Source: Isoetes taiwanensis
Lineage: Eukaryota > Streptophyta > Lycopodiopsida > Isoetales > Isoetaceae
Reading direction: 5' to 3'
Assembly: GCA_021234155.1 (NCBI GenBank)
Contig: JAJEKV010000019.1
Location: 1,821,200-1,885,199 of the forward strand
DNA length: 64,000 nt
The notes beneath the pieces are model-generated. The model saw only the letters and a program-made list of their open reading frames with translations, searched no databases and was not told where the DNA came from. The translations under genes and the position numbers were made by a program. Shown in pieces: positions 22,501-34,613 of the stretch; within the stretch, counting starts at the first letter, position 1, and the number at the start of each line of letters is the position of its first letter.

Positions 22501-25025
22501 AGTCCGGCAGCTGTTGTTGTTAAGTACCGAGCTGGCACACTTGCCCAAGTCAAACAAGGCTAGGACCTTGCAAGGCCTCCTCATTAGAGGGGAGAGTCCC
22601 AACCCTGTGAGGCGAGCCCCAAAAGCTTCCCGAGGCAGCCTTTTTCGGGCAGCGCCCTCACGGGGCGACGCTTAAAGACCACACTCAGGATCTCGGTTCC
22701 CATATCCGACCGTTGAATCCTTTGTTCCGTGAACCTGGTCCAGAAGGTCCAAAAAATCCAACATCCGTCCCGGAGAACATATCAAAGGCGACGTTGTAGA
22801 AACCAAAGTGTTTTGTCGTCGGACATTGCGGAGGTCCAAATGCCGATCCGACTTCGCCACATCGTCCGGAATGCCAAAATTACCCTAGGGACCAAGTTAC
22901 ACGATTCGGTTTTGCAAAAAGAAAGAAACACTTACGCCCCTACATCAAAAAGATTCGCCAGCCCACCTCCCAGGCCAATTGACTCACGAAAGTGTGTTGC
23001 ACATGAGATAGTTTGGCGCTTCTTCGAAGGGGTGGGGGCCACAAAACTTGGTCCCTAGGGCAATGTCGACGTTCCGAGTCCATTGGCGAGAGATCACGGT
23101 TCGGGAGAGGGAAGTTGCCCGTCCCGCCGCTTGTGGCCTTCTGGAGAGGAATTTTGGGGCAAGCTGCTTCGGGTGGTTTTAGGGTCCGTGCTCGCGCCAA
23201 CACCCCCTACCTCAAAGACACTGGCCAAGAAGGTCCTAGTCAAACCGACAAGGATAGAGCTCTCCAAACGTAAACCCTATGAGTTGCCGTGTTCTAGCGT
23301 GGTTTGCATTTTGGGTGCCGAGTTTTGGTCTTTTGCACTTGGGACGGGCCGATCACATGCAGATTGAGAACGCCAAGCAAAGGGAACCGACGGAATGGAG
23401 TTTGGACCTGCATCTCCTCCTGCCAGGCGCTTAGAAGTCAAGGGCCGCTTTTGCAAAGTAGCAAGACATTCAGTAAATTGTAATTAATGCATAGTATGGA
23501 CTTAAATTTGATTTTTGTCACCTAGCTTCCTAAGTCATCGCCAACATACAGCCAACTTTCAAAAATTTGGATATGGTTTAGATCAAATAGTTTGCACTAG
23601 AACGGTCCCGGGTCCGTTGTTGGGGCCGAGCCGGCACACTTGCCCAAGTCAAACAAGGCCAGACCTTGCAAGGCCTCCTCATTAGAGGGGGAGAGTCCAA
23701 CCCTGTGAGGCGAGCCCCAAAAGCTTCCCGAGGCAGCCTTTCTGGCGCGCTCCGCGGGGGCGACGCTAAAGACCACACTCCCGGATCTCTGTTCCGTGAT
23801 CCGACCGCTGAATCCTTTGTTCCGTGAACCTGGTCCGAGAAGGTCCAAAAATCCAACATCCGTCCGGAGAACATATTAAACCGCGAAGCATCCCCGCAGC
23901 GACAATGTAGAAACCAAAGTGTTTTGTCGCTCGGACATTACGAGGAGGTTCAAATGCCGATCCGACTTCGCCACATCGTCCTAATGCCAAAATTACCCTA
24001 GGGACCAAGTTACACCGGCCGGTTTTGCAAAAGAAAGAAACACTTACGCCCCTACATTGCAAGATTCAGCAGCCCACCTCCTAGGCCAATTGACTACGAG
24101 TGTGTTGCACATGAGATAGTTTGGCGCTTCTTCGAGAAGGGGTGGGCTTCGCCACAAAACTTGGTCCCTAGGGCAATTTCGACATTCCGAGTCCATTGGC
24201 AGATGCATCACTTGCCCGAGAGGGGAAGTTGCCCGTCCCGTCGTGGCCTTCGGGAGAGGAATTTTGGGACAAGCCGCTTCCGGGTGGTTTTAGGGTCCTG
24301 TGTTGGCGCCAACACCTTCCTCTACCTCAAGACACGCGCAAGAAGGTCCTAGTCAACCGACAAGGATAGAGCCTCCAAACGTAAACCCTATGAGTTGCCG
24401 TGTTCTAGCGGTGGTTTGCGCTTTGGGTGCCGAAGTTTTGGTCTTTTGCACTTGGAACGCGGGCCGCATCACATGCAGTTGAGAACGCCAAGCAAGGGGA
24501 ACTGACGGAATGGAGTTTGGACCCGTACTCCTCCCGTTGTAGGCAGTTAGAAGTCAAGGGCCGCTTTGGCAAAAGAGCAAGACATTCGTAAATTCCTAAT
24601 TAATGCATAGTACGGACTTAAATTCTGATTTTTGTCGGGCCTAGCTTCCTAAGTCATCGCCAACATACAGGCCAACTTTCAAAAATTTTGGATAAGGTTT
24701 AGATCAAATAGTTTGCACTAGAACAGTCCCGGCAGCCTTCGTTGTTGGGCACCGAGCCGGGCACACTTGCCCAAGTCAAACAAGGCTAGGGACCTTGCAA
24801 GGCCTCCTCATTAGAGGGGAGAGTCCAACCCCGTGAGGCGAGCCCCCCAAAAGCTTCCCGAGGCCTATTTCTCGGGCAGCGCCTGCCGGGGGCGACGCTT
24901 AAAGACCACACTCCGGGATCTCGGGTTCCCATATCCGCCCGTTGAATCCTTTGTTCCGTGAACCTGGTCCGAGAAGGTCCAAAAAATCCAACATCCGGCC
25001 CCGGAGAACATATCAAACCGCGAAG

Positions 25026-25582
25026 CCATTAGAGGAAATATGAGATCACATTTTGTCCCATTAAGGGATGCTTAAAATGCCACGTCAGCTTTTTAAACTG
25101 TCCAATAAGAGAAGAGTTCCAGTGTGTCTCATTCCAGTATTATGTGGCAGCCTGTAATTAATGCAGTTGCAACTAACTTCCGTAGTATCATTTTTTCATT
25201 ATAACTTTTGATCTAGAACTCCGATTCAAACACTTTTTGTAGCAATGGGTTCGTCTTCTCAAAATGTATCTAATGATAACCCATTCATATACCTTTCTTG
25301 ATATAAATGTACAAGAAATAAGTAAAAAATCATATTTTTTTAAGGTTAACGCATATGACCATATTGAAATACATCATAACCATATATCATTAGAAAGATC
25401 TTTTCATTTCGCATCAAATACAACAAACGTCGCAGCATTTTGACGAGTGGATCAAAAGTTATTGGGGAAAAACAAAAGCAATGAAGTTGTTGGTGCTGCA
25501 TTAATTGCAGTTTATAGAGGGTAGCCATTCTATTGGAGGATTCTTATGGGGATGAAATGAGATCTCAAATTGCCTCTAATGG
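25026..25582. mobile_element. MITE-like element inside satellite, copy 1 (557 bp)
   Basis: The ends CCATTAGAGGAAATATGAGATC and, inverted, CCATTAGAGGCAATTTGAGATC continue as imperfect terminal inverted repeats of about 35 bp. The interior is AT-rich and non-coding, unlike the GC-richer satellite. It sits between AACCGCGAAG and TCCTGCGGGCGAC of the unit. Joining the flanks gives the empty site (compare 36833-36860) with no visible TSD. Confidence 0.85.
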
Positions 25583-28500
25583 TCCTGCGGGCGACAGTGT
25601 AGAAACCAAAGTGTTTTGTCGTTCGGACATTGCGGAGGCTCCGTAATGCCGATCCGACTTCGCCACATCGTCCGGAATGCCAAAATTACCCTAGGGACCA
25701 AGTTACACGGTCGGTTTTGCAAAAGAAAGAAACACTTACGCCCTACATTGCAGTATTCAGCAGCCACCTCCTAGGCCAATTGACTACGAGTGTGTTGCAC
25801 ATGAGATAGTTTGGCGCTTCTTCGAGAAGGGGTGGGCTTCTGGCCACAAAACTTGGTCCCTAGGGCAATGTCGACGTTCTGAGTCCATTGGCAGAGACAG
25901 ATCACGGTTCCGGAGAGGGGAAGTTGCCCGTCCGTCGCCAGGGCCTTCAGGAGAGGAATTTTGGGACAAGCTGCTTCCGGGTGGTTTTTAGGGTCCGTGC
26001 TCTGGCGTCAACACCTTCCCTCTACCTCAAGACACGGCGCAAGGTCCTAGTAAAATCTGACAAGGATAGAGCCTCAAACGTAAAACCCCATGAGTTGCCG
26101 GGTTCCAGCGGGTTTTGCGCTTTGGGTGCCGAGTTTTGGTCTTTTGCACTTGGAACGTGGCCGATCACATGCAGTTGAGAACGCAAGCAAAGGGAACCTG
26201 ACGGAATGGAGTTTGGACCCGTACTCCTCCCGTTGTGGCGGTTAGAAGTCAAGGGCCGCTTTTGCAAAAGAGCAAGACATTAAGTAAATTCCTAATTAAT
26301 GCATAGTACGGACTTAAATTTGATTTTTGTCAGCTAGCTTCCTAAGTCATCGCCAACATACAGAGCCAACTTTCAAAAATTTTGGATAAGGTTTAGATCA
26401 AATAGTTTGCACTAGAACGGTCCAATCCTTTGTTGTTGGGCGCCGAGCTGGCACACTTGCCCAAGTCAAACAAGGCGGGGACCTTGCAAGGCCTCCTCAT
26501 TAGAGGGGGAGAGTCCGAACCCCGTGAGGCGAGCCCCAAAAAGCTTCCCGAGGCCTTTTCGGCAATAAGCCCGGGGGGCGACGCTAAAGACCACACTCGG
26601 GATCTGGGTTCCTCGTATCCGATGCTGAATCCTTTGTTCCAGGAACCTGGTCCGAGAAGGTCCAAAAATCCAACATCCGCCCGGAGAACATATCAAACCA
26701 AAAAGCGCCCCGCGGCGGCAATGCATTAGAAACTAAAGTGTTTTGTCGTCGGACATTGAGGAGGTTCAAATGCCGATCCGACTTCGCCACATCGTCCGGA
26801 ATGCCAAAATTACCCTAGGGACCAAGTTACATGGTCGGTTTTGCAAAGAAAGAAACACTTACGCCTCTACATTGCGAAAAGATTCAAAAACCACCTCCTA
26901 GGCCAATTGACTACGAGTGTGTTGCACATGAGATAGTTTGGCGCTTCTTCGAGAAGGGGGGTGGGCTTTAGCCACAAAACTTGGTCCCTAGGGCAATGTC
27001 GACGCTTCCGAGTCCATTGGCAGAGATGCATCACGGTCCCGAGAGGGAAGTTGCCTCGTCCGTCGCTGTGGCCTTCGGAGAGGAATTTTGGGGCAAGCTG
27101 CGCCTGGGTGGTTTTAGGGTCCATACTCGCGCCAACACCCTCTACCTCAAGACACGGCAAGAAGGTCCTAGTCAAACCGACAAGGATAGAGCCTCCAAAC
27201 GTAAACCCCATGAGTTGCCGTGTTCTAGCATGGTTTGCATTTTGGGTGCCGAGTTTTGGTCTTTGCACTTGGGACGCGGGCCGATCACATGCAGCTGAGA
27301 ACGCAAGCAAGGGGAACCGACGGAATGGAGTTTGGACCAGTACTCCTCCCGCTGTGGCGCTTAGAAGTCAAGGGCCGCTTTTGCAAAGAGCAAGACATTC
27401 AGAATTGTGAATTAATGCATAGTATGGACTTAAATTCTGATTTTTGTCGACTAGCTTCCTAAGTCATCGCCAACATGGCCAACTTTCAAAAATTTTGGAT
27501 ATGGTTTAGATCAAATAGTTTGCACTAGAACGGTCCGGGCAGCTTTGTTGTTGGGCGTCCCGAAATGGGCACACTTGCCCAAGTCAAACAAGGCCAGGAC
27601 CTTGCAAGGCCTCCTCATTAGAGGGGAGAGTCCGAACTTGGGGAGGCGAGCCCCAAAAAGCTTCCCCGAGGCTGACCTTTTCGGCGGTAGCTCACGGGCG
27701 CGACGCTAAAGACCACACTCCCGGGATCTCGGTTCCGTATCCGACCGTTGAATCCTTTGTTCCAGTGAACCTGGTCCGAGAAGGTCCAAAAATCCAACAT
27801 CCGTCCGGAGAACATATCAAACCGCGAAGCGCCCCCGGCGACAATGTAGAAACCAAAGTGTTTTGTCGTTTCGGGACATTGCGGAGGTTCAAATGCCGAT
27901 CCGACTTCGCCACATCGTCCGGAATGCCAAAATTACCCTAGGGACCAAGTTACACCTGGTCGGTTTTGCAAAGAAAAGAAACACTTACGCCCTACATTTG
28001 TAAAAACAGATTCGCCAGCCCACCTCCCAGGCCAATTGACTACGAGTGTGTTGCAACCATGAGATAGTTTGGCTTCTTCGAGAAGGGGTGGGCTTCGGCC
28101 ACAAAACTTGGTCCCTAGGGCAATTTCGACATTGGAGTCCATTGGCAGAGACAGATCACGTTCAGGAGAGGGAAGTTGCCCGTCCGAGGTCGCTGTGGCC
28201 TTCGGGAGAGGAATTTTGGGACAAGGCGCCCGGTGGTTTTAGGGTCCGTGGCTGCCAATGGCCAACACCCCCTCTACCCCAAGACACGCCAAGGTCCTAG
28301 TCAACCCGACAAGGATAGAGCCTCCAAACGTAAAACCCTATGAGTTGCCGTGTTCTAGCGGTGGTTTGCGTTTTGGGTGCCGAGTTTTGGTCTTTGCACT
28401 TGGAACGTGGCGATCACATGCTTTGAGAACGCGAAGCAAGGGAACTGACGGAATGGAGTTTGGACCCGTACTCCTCCCGTTGTGGCGGTTAGAAGTCAAG

Positions 28501-28979
28501 GGCCGCTTTTGCAAGAGCAAGACATTCGTAAATTCTTAATTAATGCATAGTAACGGACTTAAATTCTGATTTTTTGTCAGCTAGCTTCCTAAGTCATCGC
28601 CAACATCTGAGCCAACTTTCAAAAATTTTGGATAAGGTTTAGATCAAAGGTTTGCACTAGAACAGTCCGGCAGCCTGTTGTTGGGGGTAGAGCTGGGCAC
28701 ACTTGCCCAAGTCAAACAAGGCTAGGACCTTGCAAGGCCTCCTCATTAGAGGGGAGAGTCAGAACCCCTGGAGGCGAGCCCCAAAAAGCCTTCCCGAGGC
28801 TAAAGACTGATTTTCGGGGAAGCTGGGTGCCGGGGCGACGCTAAAGACCACACTCCCGGGATCCTGGTTCCCATATCCGACCGTTGAATCCTTTGTTCGG
28901 GGAACCAAAGTGTTTTGTCGTCCGAGAAGGTCCAAAAAATCCAACATCCGGGTCCGGGAGAACATATCAAACCGCCGGG

Positions 28980-29548
28980 CCATTAGAGGAGGAAATATGA
29001 GATCACATTTTGTCCCATTAAGGGATGCTTAAAATGCCACGTCGCCTTTTTAAACTGGGTCCAATAAGAGAAGAGTTCCGAAGGTGTCTCATTCCAGTAT
29101 TATGTGGCGTCTGTAATTAATGGGTTGCAACTAACTTCCGTAGTAGTATCATTTTTTTCATTATAACTTTTGATCTAGAACTCCGATTCAAACACTTTTT
29201 GTAGCAATGGGTTCGTCTTCTCAAAATGTATCTAATGATAACCATTCATATACCTTTCTTGATATAAATGTACAAGAAATAAGTAAAAATCATATTTTTT
29301 AAGGTTAACGATATGACCATATTGAAATACATCATAACCATATATCATTAGAAAGATCTTTTCATTTTTCGCATCAAATACAACAAACGTCCGCAAAGAT
29401 TTTGACGAAAGTGGATCAAAAAGTTATTGGGGAAAAACAAAAGCAATGAAGTTGTTGGTCTTTGCATTAATTGCGGTTTATAGAGGGTAGCCATTCTATT
29501 GGAGGATTCTTATAAGGATGAAATGAGATCTCAAATTGCCTCTAATGG
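28980..29548. mobile_element. MITE-like element inside satellite, copy 2 (569 bp)
   Basis: Same element, orientation and unit position as copy 1, three unit steps later. It differs from copy 1 mainly where copy 1 has CAG or CTG (e.g. GTGGCAGCCTGTAAT here reads GTGGCGTCTGTAAT; GGTGCTGCATT reads GGTCTTTGCATT). Confidence 0.85.
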
Positions 29549-32500
29549 TCCTGCGAAGGCGGCAGTGTAGAAACCAAAGTGTTTTGTCGCACATTCATGG
29601 AGGTTCGTGTGAATGCCGATCCGACTTCGCCACATCGTCGGAATGCCAAAATTACCCTAGGGGCCAAGTTACACGGGGTTTTTGCAAAGAAAGAAACACT
29701 TACGCCCTACATTGCAAGAGATTCAAGAGCCACCTCTGAGCCAATTGATACGAGTGTGTTGCACATGAGATAGTTTGGCGCTTCTTCGAGAAGGGGTGGG
29801 CTTCGCCACAAAACTTGGTCCCTAGGGCAATGTCGACGCTCCGAGTCCATTGGCGAGAGACAGATCACGGCCCCGAGAGGGGAAGTTGCCGTCCGCCGCC
29901 AGGGCCTTCAGGAGAGGAATTTTGGGACAAGTCGGCCCGGTGGTTTTTTTAGGGATTAGGCTCAAGGCGTCAACACCTTCCCTCTACCTCAAGACGCGGC
30001 AAGGTCCTAGTAAAATCGACAAGGATAGAGCCTCAAAGCGTAAACCCTATGAGTTGCCGAGGTTCTAGCGGGGTTTTGCGTTTTGGGTGCCGAGTTTTGG
30101 TCTTTTGTACTTGGAACGTGGCCGATCACATGCGATTGAGAACGCGAAGCAAGGGGAACTGAGCGGAATGGAGTTTGGACCCGTACTCCTCCGTTGTGGC
30201 GGTTAGAAGTCAAGGGCGCTTTTTGCGGTAGCAAGACATTCGTAAATTCTAATTAATGCATAGTACGGACTTAAATTCTGATTTTTTGTCCTAGCTTCCT
30301 AAGTCATCGCCAACATACGGAGCCAACTTTCAAAAATTTTGGATAAGGTTTAGATCAAATAGTTTGCACTAGAACAGTCGGGCAGCTTGTTGTTGGGCAG
30401 TAGGGCTGGGCACACTTGCCCAAGTCAAACAAGGCCAGGACCTTGCAAGGCCTCCTCATTAGAGGGGAGAGTCCGAACCCCGTGAGGCGAGCCCAAAAAG
30501 CTTCCCGAGGCGCCTTTTCTCGGCAGCTCGCCCGCCGGGGCGACGCTAAAGACCACACTCCCGGATCTTGGTTCCCGTGATCCGACCATTGAATCCCTTT
30601 GTTCCAGGAACCTGGTCCGAGAAGGTCCAAAAATCCAACATCCGTCCGGAGAACATATCAAACCGCAAAGCGTCCCCAGCGACAATGTAGAAACCAAAGT
30701 GTTTTGTCGTTTCGGACATTGCGGAGGTTCCGAAATGCCGATCCGACTTCGCCACATCGTCAGGAATGCCAAAATTACCCTAGGGACCAAGTTACCGCGG
30801 TCGGTTTTGCAAAAGAAAGAAACACTTACGCCCCTACATTGCAAAGATTCAAAGAGCCCACCTCCTAGGCCAATTGACTACGAGTGTGTTGCACATGAGA
30901 TAGTTTGGCGCTTCTTCGAGAAGGGGTGGGCTTTCGGGCACAAAACTTGGTCCCTAGGGCAATGTCGACGTTCCGAGTCCATTGGCGGAGACAGGATCAC
31001 GCGCCCGGGAGAGGAAGTTGCCGTCCGCTGGGGCCCGGGAGAGGAATTTTGGGGCAAGGCGCCTCGGGTGGTTTTTAGGGTCCGGGTGCTCTGGCGTCAA
31101 CACCTTCCCTCTACCTCAAGACGGCATAAGGTCCTAGTCAAATCGACAAGGATAGAGCCTCCAAACGTAAACCCTATGAGTTGCCGGTTCTAGCGGGGTT
31201 TGCGTTTTGGGTGCCGAAGTTTTGGTCTTTGCACTTGGAACGTGGCGATCACATGCGGTTGAGAACTGCGAAGCAAGGAACTGGACGGAATGGAGTTTGG
31301 ACCCATACTCCTCCCGTTGTGGCGGTTAGAAGTCAAGGGCCGCTTTTGCAGTAGCAAGACATTCGTAAATTCTAATTAATGCATAGTACGGACTTAAATT
31401 CTGATTTTTGTCAGCTAGCTTCCTAAGTCATCGCCAACATACATGCCAACTTTCAAAAATTTTCGATAAGGTTTAGATCAAATAGTTTGCACTAGAACGG
31501 TCCAGGGCAGCTTTGTTGTTGGGCAGCCGAAGCCGCACACTTGCCCAAGTCAAACAAGGCCAGGACCTTGCAAGGCCTCCTCATTAGAGGGGAGAGGAAC
31601 CCGGAGGCGAGCCCCAAAAGCTTCCCGAGGCGCCTAATGCAGCGGCGCTCATACCGGGGGCGACGCTTAAAGACCACACTCCGGGATCTCGGTTCCCCCG
31701 ATCCGACCGTTGAATCCTTTGTTCCAGGAACCTGGTCCGAGAAGGTCCAAAAATCCAACATCCGTCCGGGAGAACATATCAAACCCCATGCCGCCCCGCG
31801 GCGACAGTGTAGAAACCAAAGTGTTTTGTCGTTCGGACATTGCGGCGAGGTTCAAATGCCGATCCGACTTCGCCACATCGTCCGGAATGCCAAAAATTAC
31901 CCTAGGGACCAAGTTACGGTGGGTTTTTTGCAAAGAAAGAAACACTTACGCCCTACATTGCGTTAAAGATTCAAAGCCCACCTCCTAGGCCAATTGACTA
32001 CGAGTGTGTTGCACATGAGATAGTTTGGCGCTTCTCGAGAAGGGGTGGGCTTCGGCCACAAAACTTGGTCCCTAGGGCAATGTCGACGGGTTCCGAGTCC
32101 ATTGGCGAGAGAAGATCACGGTTGGGAGGAGAGGGAAGTTGCTTTCGTCCGTCGCCGTGGCCGCCGGAGAGGAATTTTGGGGCAAGCCGCCTGGTGGGTG
32201 GTTTTTAGGGTCCGTGCTCAAGGCCAACACCCCCTCTACCTCAAGACACGGCGCAAGGTCCTAGTCAAATCTGACAAGGATAGAGCCTCCGAAACGTGAA
32301 CCCTATGAGTTGCCAGGTTCTAGCAGGGTTTGCATTTTGGGTGCCGAGTTTTGGTCTTTTGCACTTGGGACGTGGCCGATCACATGCAGTTGAGAACGCA
32401 AAGCAAGAGGAACTGACGGAATGGAGTTTGGACCTGTACTCCTCCCGTTGTGGCAGTTAGAAGTCAAGGGCCGCTTTTGCAGTAGCAAGACATTCGTAAA

Positions 32501-34055
32501 TTCATAAGTAATGCATAGTACGGACTTAAATTCTGATTTTTTGTCAGCTAGCTTCCTAAGTCATCGCCAACATACAGGCCAACTTTCAAAAATTTTGGAT
32601 ATGGTTTAGATCAAATAGTTTGCACTAGAACGGTCCGGGCAGCCTGTTGTTGGGCAGCCGAGCTGGCACACTTGCCCAAGTCAAACAAGGCCAGGACCTT
32701 GCAAGGCCTCCCTCATTAGAGGGAGAGTCCGAACCCGTGAGGCGAGCCCCAAAAGCTTCCCGAGGCAGCCTATTTCGGCGCTGGGCCCACCGGGGGCGAC
32801 GCTAAAGACCACACTCCGGGGATCTCGGTTCCCGTGATCCGACCGTTGAATCCTTTGTTCCGTGAACCGGGTCCGAGAAGGTCCAAAAAATCCAACATCC
32901 GTCCGGGAGAACATATTAAAGATGCGCCCCGCAGCGATGCAGTGTAGAAACCAAAGTGTTTTGTCGTTCGGACATTATGGAGGCTCGAAATGCCGATCCG
33001 ACTTCGCCACATCGTCGGAATGCCAAAATTACCCTAGGGACCAAGTTACGGACGGTTTTGCAAAAGAAAGAAACACCACGCCCTACATTGTAAAGATTCA
33101 GCCCACCTCCTAGGCCAATTGACTACGAAAGTGTGTTGCACATGAGATAGTTTGGCGCTTCTTCGAGAAGGGGTGGGCTTCTGGCCACAAAAACTTGGTC
33201 CCTAGGGCAATGTCGACGTTTCCGAGTCCATTGGCGGAGAGACGGATCACGGTTCTGAGAGGGAAGTTGCCCGTCCGTTGTGGCCTTCGGGAGAGGAATT
33301 TTGGGACAAGCTGCTTCGGGTGGTTTTGGGTCAGGTGCTGCGGCGCCAACACCTTCCCTCTACCTCAAGACACGGCGCAAGGTCCTAGTCAAATCTGACA
33401 AGGATAGAGCCTCCGAAACGTAAACCCTATGAGTTGCCAGGTTCTAGCAGGGTTTGCGTTTTGGGTGCCGAGTTTTGGTCTTTTGCACTTGGAACATGGC
33501 CGATCACATGCAGTTGAGAACGCGAAGCAAGGGGAACTGACGGAATGGAGTTTGGACCCGTACTCCTCCCGTTGTGGCAGTTAGAAGTCAAGGGCCGCTT
33601 TTGCAGTAGCAAGACATTCGTAAATTCCTAATTAATGCATAGTACGGACTTAAATTCTGATTTTTTGTCAGCTAGCTTCCTAAGTCATCGCCAACATACA
33701 GGCCAACTTTCAAAAATTTTGGATAAGGTTTAGATCAAATAGTTTGCACTAGAACAGTCCGGGCAGCCTGTTGTTGGGCAGCCGAGCTGGCACACTTGCC
33801 CAAGTCAAACAAGGCTAGGACCTTGCAAGGCCTCCTCATTAGAGGGGAGAGTCCGAACCCCAGGAGGCGAGCCCCAAAAAGCTTCCCGAGGCAGCCTATT
33901 CTGGCAGCGCTCCGCCGGGGGGGCGTACGCTAAAGACCACACTCCCGGATCTCGGTTCCCATATCCGACCGTTGAATCCTTTGTTCCAGGAACCTGGTCC
34001 GAGAAGGTCCAAAAAAATCCAACATCCGTCCGGGAGAACATATCAAACCGCGAAG

Positions 34056-34613
34056 CCATTAGAGGAAATATGAGATCACATTTTGTCCCATTAAGGGATG
34101 CTTAAAATGCCACGTCAGCTTTTTAAACTGTCCAATAAGAGAAGAGTTCCAGTGTGTCTCATTCCAGTATTATGTGGCAGCCTGTAATTAATGCAGTTGC
34201 AACTAACTTCCGTAGTATCATTTTTTCATTATAACTTTTGATCTAGAACTCCGATTCAAACACTTTTTGTAGCAATGGGTTCGTCTTCTCAAAATGTATC
34301 TAATGATAACCCATTCATATACCTTTCTTGATATAAATGTACAAGAAATAAGTAAAAAATCATATTTTTTTAAGGTTAACGCATATGACCATATTGAAAT
34401 ACATCATAACCATATATCATTAGAAAGATCTTTTCATTTCGCATCAAATACAACAAACGCCGCAAAGATTTTGACGAGTGGATCAAAAGTTATTGGGGAA
34501 AACAAAAGCAATGAAGTTGTTGGTCTTTGCATTAATTGCAGTTTATAGAGGGTAGCCATTCTATTGGAGGATTCTTATGGGGATGAAATGAGATCTCAAA
34601 TTGCCTCTAATGG
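34056..34613. mobile_element. MITE-like element inside satellite, copy 3 (558 bp)
   Basis: Nearly identical to copy 1 through most of its length, with the same insertion point, four unit steps after copy 2. It shows the CAGC to CAAAG and TGCTG to TCTTTG replacements near 34465 and 34522 while its first 400 bp are unaltered. Confidence 0.85.
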
